A stretch of 17,064 nucleotides of DNA from an uncultured Collinsella sp. (GTDB lineage Bacteria; Actinomycetota; Coriobacteriia; Coriobacteriales; Coriobacteriaceae). The DNA lies in the NCBI GenBank assembly GCA_905204635.1, contig CAJLAN010000009.1:1-17064 (forward strand), read 5' to 3'. This document shows positions 7,401 through 13,184 of the stretch, piece by piece. The notes under the pieces were generated by a model, which saw nothing but the letters and a program-made list of their open reading frames with translations, searched no databases and was not told the DNA's origin. Numbering within the stretch: the stretch's first letter is position 1; each line of letters opens with the position of its first letter. Position numbers and translations under genes: made by a program.

Positions 7401-10400
7401 GCTCCAAGGTGGTGCCGAGGCGACAATCACTGTTGACGTCTGTTCCGTCACTTCCGTTAGCGTTCCTGAGCGCATTAATACGGCCAGCGGTGTTTTCCCC
7501 GAGCTGCCGTGGAATGTCTCGGTTGCCACGAGTGACGGCAAAACTCATAATGCCCAGGTTCAATGGGATTACGTTCGTCCCTCGGTTTATACCGGAGAGT
7601 CGGGTCAGGTCACGACAGTGTCTGGCACGCTGTTTGCAAGCGGCCTCGACGGATACGGTGACGGCACTAACACCGGTCTCACTGTTCAGACCAAGATCGT
7701 TATCCAAGGCGTTGAGAAGGCAATCGATAACGGCGAGACCGCAGTGACCACCAAGGCGGGCACTGCGCCTGCCATGCCTTCCAAGATGGCGGTCGAGATG
7801 AGCGACGGCTCCGTTTCGACGGCGGCTATTGATTGGGATCCGATTGCGCCCGAGAAGTACGAGCGGCCTGGCACGTTCTATGCGACGGGCCATGTGGTCG
7901 GCTTTAATGCCGCTGCTGTTATGGCGCTGCTTGACGATGACGGCCAGAAGGTCGGTGTGGATGAGAACGGCAACGTGACTGCCAAGGTGACGGTTGCCGA
8001 TAAGAAGGCAAAGAAGGTTGCACTGCAGCCCGAGGCGGTCGTGGTCAACACCACGGTCGGATCGATGCTGGAGCTGCCCGATGCCGTGTCCGTATATTAC
8101 TCGGATGGCTCAGCGCGGGATACTCGGGGCAGTTTAGGCGGCATCGAGATCGAAAAGTGGACCGACACCGACGGCATCGACCTCTCCAATCCGCTCGCCA
8201 AGAAGGGTACGTATAAACTCGTCGGCAAGCTCAAGGATGTCGACAACGTCAACGCCATCGTGTACGTCAACGTCTCCGAGGCGCCGCGAACCATCACCAA
8301 GCTCGAGGCCAAGTCGTTTAGCGTTGCCAGTGGTACGTCCAAGCAGGAACTGTACGCCCAGATGCCCAAGCAGGTTGTGGCGACCTATTCCGATGGCTCG
8401 ACCGATCTGCTCGACATTGACGTGTGGGATCTTTCTAACGTCACGGACGAGCTGCTCAACGGAACCGGCACCGTGGAGATCACGGGTACGGTTAAGCTCA
8501 ACGGCGCCAAGGTGACCTGCAATGTGACCGTGGTGGATCAGAAGGCCCAGACGCCCGACTACGTCGAGCCGATCGATGTTGTTGAGATTGTGGACAATGC
8601 CAAGGTCAGCGACCTTATCGATAAACTGCCGTCCAAGGTGACGGTTGTCATGAAGGACGGCAAGACCAAGAAAGAGACGCCCGTTAAGTGGTCTCAGGTC
8701 GACAGCCTGGGCCGTGCCGGCACCGAGTTTGAGGTCACGGGTCTAACGGACAACGGTATGACCGTAAAGGTGAAGGTCAAGGTAACCGCGCATATCGTTG
8801 GCTTTGATAACGTTGACGAGATTGAGGTCGAGCGCGATACCAAGGCGGCTGATGCTTTGGCCAAGCTACCTGCCACGGTCACGGCGATCTACTCTGACGA
8901 TACCGATTCCGAAGCCGGCGTAACGTGGAATACCAATGATCTCTCCGACAAGGACTTTGCCAAGGAAGGTGAAGTTACGGTTAAGGGCACGGTTGCCGGC
9001 ACGGATCAGAAGGCGGAGTGCACCATCAAGGTCGTCAAACCGCTTCGTGAGATTCCTGATCACCTGGCTGGTACGGTTGACCCTGTGACGCTCGACGACG
9101 GGGCAAAGCCCGAGGCTGTTGTGGCCGCGCTGCCTACTACCGTGAAGGTTGCGATGAAGGACGGATCCGAGATCGACTCGAAGATCGCCTGGACCGCTCC
9201 CAAGGAGAACCTCACCATCAAGAATGATGGCACGAGCGTTGTCGTTACGGGCAAAACCGCGGTTGGTAGCTTTGAGGTCAAGGCTACGGTCAACCTGGTG
9301 CCGGTCGTCGAGAGCGTCGCTGACATCAAGCTTTCGGTTGCTCGCAACACTGCCGCCGACGACATTGCTCTGCCCACCCAGGTGACGCTTAACATGTCTG
9401 ATGGCTCGACGAAGGCCGCTGCCGTCACGTGGGATAAGAGACCGCTCACGACAGATGCCTTGGGCAAGCTGGGTGACATCGCACTTGAAGGCGCGGTCGA
9501 GGGCTCTTCGGTCAAGGCCAAGTGCACGATTACGGTCGTGAAGAGCGATGCCGAGATTCCGGCGTCCGTTGAGCCTATTGCCGGAATTTCCGTTCCCGAG
9601 GGCGCGTCTGCCGATGCGGTGCGCGAGGCACTCAAGGGCGTGAAGGCGACCGTTCGCATGAAGGACGGCAAAACGACGGCGGAGTCCGAGATCACATGGA
9701 CCGAGGTTCCTGCCGCGGCCGACACGTACGGCAACAGCGTCGTTGCCAAGGGCGTGACGGTGAACGGCAACCTGCCCGTCGAGGTCATTGTTACCTCCAC
9801 GACGACGATCAACAAGGTTGCCGAGGTGCCGCAGATCAAAATTGAGCGCGATGCCAAGGCCGACACTGTGACGGGGCAGCTGCCCAAGAAGGTTGCCGTG
9901 ACGTACTCCGATGGCCACACGGACGAGGCCGCGGTCACGTGGAATACGGATGGCCTGGACAAGCATCTTGCCACCGTTGGCGAGTACACGATTGAGGGCT
10001 CCGTCGAGGGCACGACGCTCAAAGCGACCTGCAAGCTGGTCGTCGAGACGCCGGCAAGCGAGATTCCCGTGAGGCCTGCGACGTTCGCTCCCGTTGAGGT
10101 GTTCGAGGCAAGCTCTGCCGCCGATGTGCTGAAGGCGCTGCCCAAGAAGGTCTCCGTGATGATGAAAGACGACAGCCAGGAAGACTACGATGTCGATTGG
10201 GAGAATGTCCCCGCACTGGATTGGGGTGCCGATGATGTGACCGTGGACGGTAAGGTTCGCGGTACGGATCTGACGGTCAGCTGCATGGTACGCGTTAAGC
10301 CGCGCCCGGCAGCCAAGGGGCTCGTTATCGTTGACCAAAACGGTAAGGCAACGACTTCCGAGACCGTGCTCAAGGTCGAGCGCGGCAAGGAAATTGACCT

Positions 10401-10869
10401 TGCTGCCGCGGCGAGCAATGCGGCCGATGGCGCGCTGCTGCGTGGTAACGTGACGTGGACCTCGTCCGACCCGACGATCGCTACGGTCGAGAACGGTAAG
10501 GTCAAGGCCCTCAAGAACGGTACCGTCGTCGTTACCGCGACGATGCCCGTTGACGGTGACGCCGCGGCGATTGCGACGCTTGCCGAGGATGGCGCTGCGG
10601 AGACGCCGGCGCCTCAGCAGCTCACGGCTTCGGTGACTGTCGAGGTTGTTGAACCTGTTGTTGTACAGGAACCGACCGGCGGCAAGGATAACGGTGCCAA
10701 GCCCGATGCCAAGGATCCTTCGGGCAAGAAGAATGGCAAGAAGGCCGCTAAGGGAAGCCTGGCTGAGACGGGCGACAACACTGCCGTGACTGTCGCGGCG
10801 CTTGGCGGAACCGGCCTGCTGGCGCTGATTGCCGCAGCGATCGAAAAGCTGCGCCATCGCGCGGAGTAA
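4417..10869 (+). CDS. Giant secreted Ig-repeat (Big_4/Big_2) surface protein with LAETG anchor
   Basis: This is a probable cell-wall-anchored adhesin or stalk protein of 2150 residues. Start ATG at 4417 is chosen because GGGAGG lies 4 bases upstream and the next residues form a signal peptide: MNRR, a hydrophobic stretch, and a cut site after AFA at residue 29. In-frame codons upstream are not secretion-like. Residues 30-60 are Thr/Gln/Ser-rich. About 22 tandem Big_4-like Ig domains follow, each with the pattern P-x-x-V-x-V-x-Y/M-S/K-D-G, then a V-x-W-D/N core, then G-x-(F/Y)-x-V-x-G-x-(V/L)-x-G; the first core Trp is at residue 108. From about residue 1380 repeats alternate between two subtypes. 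A Big_2-like domain (VTWTSSDPTIATVENGKV) spans about 1969-2085, then a Lys/Gly/Asp linker, LAETG at 2115-2119, a membrane segment and a basic tail. LAETG departs from LPxTG at position 2. Ligand and partner are unknown. It stands alone between terminators. Confidence 0.92.
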   Translation: MNRRHVNAAITAGLTLTMTVGSVPPQAFAEMMQGDTTQVVAEQSDATGAAATSADTGQATSQDQSEDKIASFASLNELHVAEGSDVTLPQTVTATYESGTTKQENVIWKLNGADAPATLAQLPAGSYEFEGTVDGTTQTVKQRVVVEAVTADPAVVDPAAVNAPDVTETSNESGITVESIDANPILEKYVGADYYGQIQSSSVKVKLSDGTETSAYVDWDEKSQTAFDTATEESEVPITGQITGVSVNNNWITLAEPYKVSGVLKVYVPRSTSNGSWVWTAAGIAPALPSSISVNYSNGQSYTCPVEWNEISADQYQKEGTFVVEGHLKSYPSMLAQCTVAVRSVKSVQTELTCTTLTGEVPSLPYSASVVFDSGATEQIPVSWDSFDASLYSKVGSFTVKGKLNGFDYREVTCTVTVKDPKDVLDLNSLRFERVVGDISPLSTYVYFPFTQSNNTTYTQGYQVNWDNADVSQFQKAGTYTVTGTLVTYNESSAANGLKVTAQVEVKEVASIDALAPVNTPVGVRPTTGGGLPYSVEVAFTDGTKKQCNIAWDPILDTQVASEGSFKLSGSLSYWTNTSSSSSTQVELGDSNRVTATISVRALQMPSSTSTSTLIGCQPNMPGSIEATMWNGSRGNFPVQWSTISQDALKNLGQITVSGYFTGSNIPATATVNVCDLEDSNIGKIAYVPGAGLLAPRYTSTLYLSDGSSFYPQYSSGQPYSWDEFPQELLDGKPGEYEITGTITGSLAKIHATAACGEVKGVNNYSDNGVTLGQSYEDWRVIYPGEEVNLDYFYVSGVLQDGTTFDSLGVNWDTYDRCPQKDCTITGTVVGTNIPVKVHVIVTKNWEAQPQTITVLKGSDGTAMLPSYVDLVSSDAAEHPDYSHKYAEVKWNTKGFDWTQGGVVRGTATISFNAGYGMQAVDVPITATVKIASKATSVQGGTIWTVPGTKPMLPEYLEVRYDNDVSSEPQREKVTWDRVAEDAYAKDGSFKVKGKLQGGAEATITVDVCSVTSVSVPERINTASGVFPELPWNVSVATSDGKTHNAQVQWDYVRPSVYTGESGQVTTVSGTLFASGLDGYGDGTNTGLTVQTKIVIQGVEKAIDNGETAVTTKAGTAPAMPSKMAVEMSDGSVSTAAIDWDPIAPEKYERPGTFYATGHVVGFNAAAVMALLDDDGQKVGVDENGNVTAKVTVADKKAKKVALQPEAVVVNTTVGSMLELPDAVSVYYSDGSARDTRGSLGGIEIEKWTDTDGIDLSNPLAKKGTYKLVGKLKDVDNVNAIVYVNVSEAPRTITKLEAKSFSVASGTSKQELYAQMPKQVVATYSDGSTDLLDIDVWDLSNVTDELLNGTGTVEITGTVKLNGAKVTCNVTVVDQKAQTPDYVEPIDVVEIVDNAKVSDLIDKLPSKVTVVMKDGKTKKETPVKWSQVDSLGRAGTEFEVTGLTDNGMTVKVKVKVTAHIVGFDNVDEIEVERDTKAADALAKLPATVTAIYSDDTDSEAGVTWNTNDLSDKDFAKEGEVTVKGTVAGTDQKAECTIKVVKPLREIPDHLAGTVDPVTLDDGAKPEAVVAALPTTVKVAMKDGSEIDSKIAWTAPKENLTIKNDGTSVVVTGKTAVGSFEVKATVNLVPVVESVADIKLSVARNTAADDIALPTQVTLNMSDGSTKAAAVTWDKRPLTTDALGKLGDIALEGAVEGSSVKAKCTITVVKSDAEIPASVEPIAGISVPEGASADAVREALKGVKATVRMKDGKTTAESEITWTEVPAAADTYGNSVVAKGVTVNGNLPVEVIVTSTTTINKVAEVPQIKIERDAKADTVTGQLPKKVAVTYSDGHTDEAAVTWNTDGLDKHLATVGEYTIEGSVEGTTLKATCKLVVETPASEIPVRPATFAPVEVFEASSAADVLKALPKKVSVMMKDDSQEDYDVDWENVPALDWGADDVTVDGKVRGTDLTVSCMVRVKPRPAAKGLVIVDQNGKATTSETVLKVERGKEIDLAAAASNAADGALLRGNVTWTSSDPTIATVENGKVKALKNGTVVVTATMPVDGDAAAIATLAEDGAAETPAPQQLTASVTVEVVEPVVVQEPTGGKDNGAKPDAKDPSGKKNGKKAAKGSLAETGDNTAVTVAALGGTGLLALIAAAIEKLRHRAE

Positions 10870-10880
10870 GGCTGCGAGCT

Positions 10881-10898
10881 TAGAGCCTTAGGGCTCTA
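10881..10898 (+). terminator. Short hairpin after the surface-protein gene
   Basis: TAGAGCC at 10881-10887 pairs perfectly with GGCTCTA at 10892-10898 around a TTAG loop, 11 bases after the stop codon. No T run follows; it probably supports the stronger terminator just downstream or stabilises the 3' end. Confidence 0.45.
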
Positions 10899-10910
10899 GG
10901 ACTCAAGAAG

Positions 10911-10951
10911 GCCTCCCGGTTCTCGTCGGGGAATCGGGAGGCGTTTCGTTT
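10911..10951 (+). terminator. Rho-independent terminator of the surface-protein gene
   Basis: GCCTCCCGGTTC at 10911-10922 pairs with GAATCGGGAGGC at 10931-10942 (12 bp with one G-U pair) around an 8-base loop, followed by the T-rich GTTTCGTTT. It lies about 40 bases after the stop. Confidence 0.82.
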
Positions 10952-10956
10952 GACTG

Positions 10957-10980
10957 CAGGGCAGCTAATTTGGGACGGGG
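10957..10980 (-). repeat. Inverted copy of CCCCGTCCCAAATTAGC / flanking 16-mer, right copy
   Basis: CAGGGCAGCTAATTTG at 10957-10972 is the exact reverse complement of 4265-4280. Overlapping it, GCTAATTTGGGACGGGG at 10964-10980 is, in reverse complement, a 16-of-17 match to CCCCGTCCCTAATTAGC at 12763-12779. The site therefore joins two short intergenic repeats that also occur on either side. Confidence 0.75.
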
Positions 10981-11001
10981 TTTTGCCTTGAGCGGACTGC
11001 T

Positions 11002-11163
11002 CGCCACGAAATGGGGCTATCTACTACGTTTTGGCGACTACCCTTGACCACACGGAAAAACGTGAAATCAAAATCGCAGGTAGACGGCTTGCTGGTTTTT
11101 AAAAAAGACCCGCATGGTCGACCCATGCGGGTTAAACGTAGTAGATAGCCCGTTTTCGTGGCG
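11002..11163. repeat. 162-bp element A with 30-bp inverted arms and shared core
   Basis: Arms at 11002-11031 and 11134-11163 are inverted copies matching at 28 of 30 positions (CGCCACGAAATGGGGC... / ...GCCCGTTTTCGTGGCG). The inside includes a 48-bp core at 11043-11090 that begins CTTGACCA and ends GCAGGTAGACGGCTT. The same core, 48 bp long and identical at 40 positions, occurs at 12496-12543 inside element B, whose arms have an unrelated sequence. No protein is encoded. It may be a miniature mobile element or a structured RNA; it also carries the peptidase gene's terminator. Confidence 0.8.
11101..11132 (-). terminator. Rho-independent terminator of the M24 peptidase gene, minus strand
   Basis: On the minus strand ACCCGCATGG (11132 to 11123) pairs perfectly with CCATGCGGGT (11117 to 11108) around a 5-base loop, then a C and six T bases (11106 to 11101). 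It lies about 80 bases past the stop of the minus-strand peptidase and inside element A. Confidence 0.85.
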
Positions 11164-11175
11164 CGACGTTAGCGG

Positions 11176-11208
11176 AATGTGTCAACGGGGCTGTCCCTTT
11201 GACACATT
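11176..11208. repeat. REP-like hairpin (GTGTCAA...TTGACAC)
   Basis: AATGTGTCAA at 11176-11185 and TTGACACATT at 11199-11208 form a perfect 10-bp stem, with GGG at 11187-11189 able to pair with CCC at 11195-11197 inside it. Short palindromes of the kind TGTCAA-GGGAC-TTGACA are characteristic of REP sequences moved by TnpA_REP (RAYT) transposases; no such transposase is in this window. It ends two bases before the peptidase stop codon. Confidence 0.65.
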
Positions 11209-11210
11209 GT

Positions 11211-12299
11211 CTAGTCTAGGCGGACCGGATCGTGGGGGTAGGCGTTGAGAATCTCGACGCCGTTCTCGGCCACCAAGGCCAGGTCCTCGATGCGGACGCC
11301 GGTGCGGCCGGGGAGGTAGATGCCCGGTTCGATGGAGAACGTCATGCCCGGCTCCACGACTTGCTCGTTGACCAGCGATACGTCGCCCGGTTCATGGTCC
11401 TGCAGACCGATCGAGTGACCCAGGCGATGCGTAAAGTACTTGCCGTAGCCAGCGTTCTCAATCACGTCGCGCGCAGCACGGTCCAGGTCGCACATGCGCA
11501 CGCCCGGTGCGATGAGCGCCTCGGCAGCCTCGTTGGCGCGGCGCACGATGTCGTAGATGCGTGCCGTCTCCTCGTCCGGCTCGCCCCAAAAGAACGTGCG
11601 CGTCATGTCCGAGCAGTAGTTGCGATTGCGTCCGCCAATGTCGAATAGCACCACGTCGCCGCTCTTGAGCGCGGTGTCGTCGGGTTCGTGATGCGGGTCG
11701 CCTGCGTTGGCACCAAAGCTCACGATCGGCGGAAAGCTAAAGCCCTCGCAGCCGTGCTTGCGGTACAGACCGAGCATCTGATCGGCAATTTCGCGCTCCG
11801 TCACGCCTTCATGGACGAGCTTGATGGCGTCGGCCATCACGGCGTCGTTGGCGGCAGAGGACGCGCGCATAAGCTCCTGCTCGGCGGCATCCTTGCAGGA
11901 GCGTGCGGCGGTGACGGCAAAGTCGCCCAGGAAAAACTCGCTCGCGGCGTGGCGCTCCATGAGCGGCATCAAAAAGCCGGAGCGCATAACGGTATCGATG
12001 CCGAGGGGCTTGGCAGGATTGACCTCGCGTGCGATGGCGTCGGTCACGACGTCGGTATCGGTGTGATAGGCGACGCGGGCATTGTCGTACTCGGGCAGCT
12101 GATGCAGGGCGTTGACCAAGATCACGGGCTCGCTGTCGCGCGCGAGCAGCACGCCACAAAAACGCTCGAACATATCGGCATAAAAGCCGGTCAGATAGTA
12201 GATCGACCACGGGTCGTTTACGAGCAGCTGTGCGCCAGGGTGTTGAGCCTCGAGCGCATCGAGCACGCGCGCCACACGCTGGTCATCGACATGTGCCAT
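11211..12299 (-). CDS. M24 family Xaa-Pro peptidase
   Basis: This cytoplasmic metallopeptidase likely removes residues N-terminal to proline, as Xaa-Pro dipeptidase (PepQ) or aminopeptidase. The 362-residue length fits. The N-terminal creatinase-like domain covers about residues 1-135 (WSIYYLTGFY at 31-40). The C-terminal pita-bread catalytic domain carries all five metal ligands: D220 (LFDIGG), D231 (SDMTRTF), H295 (HRLGHSIGL), E324 (FSIEPGIY) and E338 (VRIEDL). The ATG at 12299 is preferred over an in-frame ATG at 12347 because AGGA lies 6 bases upstream on the minus strand and MAHVDDQRV begins the usual domain. It stands alone, with its own terminator at 11132-11101. Dipeptidase versus aminopeptidase cannot be settled from sequence alone. 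Confidence 0.92.
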   Translation of the reverse strand: MAHVDDQRVARVLDALEAQHPGAQLLVNDPWSIYYLTGFYADMFERFCGVLLARDSEPVILVNALHQLPEYDNARVAYHTDTDVVTDAIAREVNPAKPLGIDTVMRSGFLMPLMERHAASEFFLGDFAVTAARSCKDAAEQELMRASSAANDAVMADAIKLVHEGVTEREIADQMLGLYRKHGCEGFSFPPIVSFGANAGDPHHEPDDTALKSGDVVLFDIGGRNRNYCSDMTRTFFWGEPDEETARIYDIVRRANEAAEALIAPGVRMCDLDRAARDVIENAGYGKYFTHRLGHSIGLQDHEPGDVSLVNEQVVEPGMTFSIEPGIYLPGRTGVRIEDLALVAENGVEILNAYPHDPVRLD

Positions 12300-12350
12300 G
12301 AAACATCCTTTCGCTAGGGTGCCACCATGGTATCCCAAGCCCGGCACATA

Positions 12351-12426
12351 GGGACGCTCCTTTTATGACGGCACTTCGGGACACTCCTTGGCATGGCCAG
12401 CCTGGCAAGTGTGCAGGAAAAAGGAG
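12351..12426. repeat. Direct repeat and inverted pair upstream of the peptidase gene
   Basis: GGGACGCTCCTT at 12351-12362 and GGGACACTCCTT at 12378-12389 match at 11 of 12 positions, starting 27 bases apart. CTCCTTTT at 12357-12364 is inverted as AAAAGGAG at 12419-12426 and could close a stem in the peptidase leader (minus strand). This 5' region, 12300-12456, holds no other gene. I see no convincing promoter hexamers in it. Confidence 0.5.
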
Positions 12427-12456
12427 TCATAAGAGGCCCGTCCTAAATGGGCTGGT

Positions 12457-12614
12457 TTCAAAAGTATGGCGGATTACGGGGCTGGACCTGTATTACTTGA
12501 CCATGGGTAAAATCGCGAAATTAAAACCGCAGGTAGACGGCTTATCAAAAATCGAAAACTGCCGGTATGGATGGGGGTCTCCGAATCGGCCCCGTAATCC
12601 GGCATAGTTTTGAA
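12457..12614. repeat. 158-bp element B with 26-bp inverted arms and shared core
   Basis: Arms at 12457-12482 and 12589-12614 are inverted copies matching at 24 of 26 positions (TTCAAAAGTATGGCGG... / ...CCGGCATAGTTTTGAA). The 48-bp core at 12496-12543 aligns without gaps to the core of element A at 11043-11090, 40 of 48 identical, with the last 15 bases (GCAGGTAGACGGCTT) identical. The arm sequences of A and B are unrelated. A plus-strand reading frame across it (from 12365) has no ribosome binding site and is not a gene. Confidence 0.8.
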
Positions 12615-12657
12615 ATGGCGCTAAAGTAGGCACAAGCTGAATACCGATTCCAAGGAT

Positions 12658-12724
12658 AGTTGCGGTGGAATAGTTCCTGGATGCCGGGGTTTTGGCGGAA
12701 ATCAGGAACTATTTCACCGCAATT
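12658..12724. repeat. 67-bp palindromic element, copy 2 (TTGCGGTGAAATA family)
   Basis: Arms at 12658-12679 and 12703-12724 match at 20 of 22 positions; both differences allow G-U pairing in RNA. The ends AGTTGCGGTGGAATA and TATTTCACCGCAATT correspond to those of the 4198-4264 element, and the total length is the same 67 bp. The inner stem (GTTCCTG / CAGGAAC) differs wholly from copy 1 (CGGACTGTTT / AAACAGTCCG) yet is complementary. Confidence 0.85.
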
Positions 12725-12762
12725 GAGGAGGGGTGGGGTGGATGGCGGGGTAGCTAAAAGAG

Positions 12763-12779
12763 CCCCGTCCCTAATTAGC
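12763..12779 (+). repeat. CCCCGTCCCTAATTAGC motif near the operon end
   Basis: This 17-mer matches the reverse complement of 10964-10980 at 16 positions. It lies just after the stop of the DUF1667 gene in the minus-strand sense. No clear intrinsic terminator for the operon is seen in 12725-12782: GCTAA and TTAGC could form only a 5-bp stem. Confidence 0.6.
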
Positions 12780-12782
12780 CAC

Positions 12783-13181
12783 TTAGGCTCGGTCGATGTC
12801 CATGCTGGCTATTAGGTTGATGTTGGTGTCTAGGAGGTTGGGGAGGATGATGTCGCCCATATGGATGGGGGCGTTGACGACTAGACCTCGGATGAGGGCC
12901 ATGGCTTGGGCGTGGAGTGCCAGCGGGATGGCTTCGGCCGTGCGCACGGGGAGCAGGGCTTCGTCGCCGCCGGAGACGGCCACGGTCGTCGTGAGCACGC
13001 GCATGGGGCAGGTGAGCTCCTGATGTGCGAACTTATCGCCGCGCGGGCAGTTGTTGCCGGTTACGGAGCGCACTTCCACCACGGCGCCATTGGCGTCGCG
13101 CTCCACCTCTACGGTCAGAAGGCACTCGGATGGGCAGGTCGTGCAGTTGAACTGCAGCGTTTCGCTCACGTTATCGCTCAT
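12783..13181 (-). CDS. DUF1667 Cys-rich protein of the glycerol-3-phosphate operon
   Basis: This 132-residue protein belongs to the DUF1667 type, usually found as the third gene beside a GlpA-like dehydrogenase and an FAD/NAD oxidoreductase. Seen: CTTCPSEC at residues 13-20 and NNCPRG at 43-48, giving Cys13, Cys16, Cys20 and Cys45 as plausible FeS or zinc ligands, and the conserved tail P-I-H-M-G-D-I-I at 105-112. It is likely a small electron-transfer or assembly subunit; that is inference. Start ATG at 13181 has GAGGAGG 8 bases upstream. Only 3 bases separate it from the preceding stop, so it is translated as the last gene of the operon. Confidence 0.88.
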   Translation of the reverse strand: MSDNVSETLQFNCTTCPSECLLTVEVERDANGAVVEVRSVTGNNCPRGDKFAHQELTCPMRVLTTTVAVSGGDEALLPVRTAEAIPLALHAQAMALIRGLVVNAPIHMGDIILPNLLDTNINLIASMDIDRA

Positions 13182-13184
13182 AGT

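Noticed and set aside
8866..10857. Long minus-strand reading frame opposite the surface-protein gene
   Set aside because: Its sequence is Arg/His/Leu-rich with no domain, signal or ribosome binding site, as expected for an antisense shadow of a GC-rich repetitive gene. The same holds for 6361-7893 and 1624-3093.
12365..12607. Small plus-strand gene
   Set aside because: It spans the repeat-rich gap and most of element B, has no ribosome binding site and gives a composition unlike the real genes.
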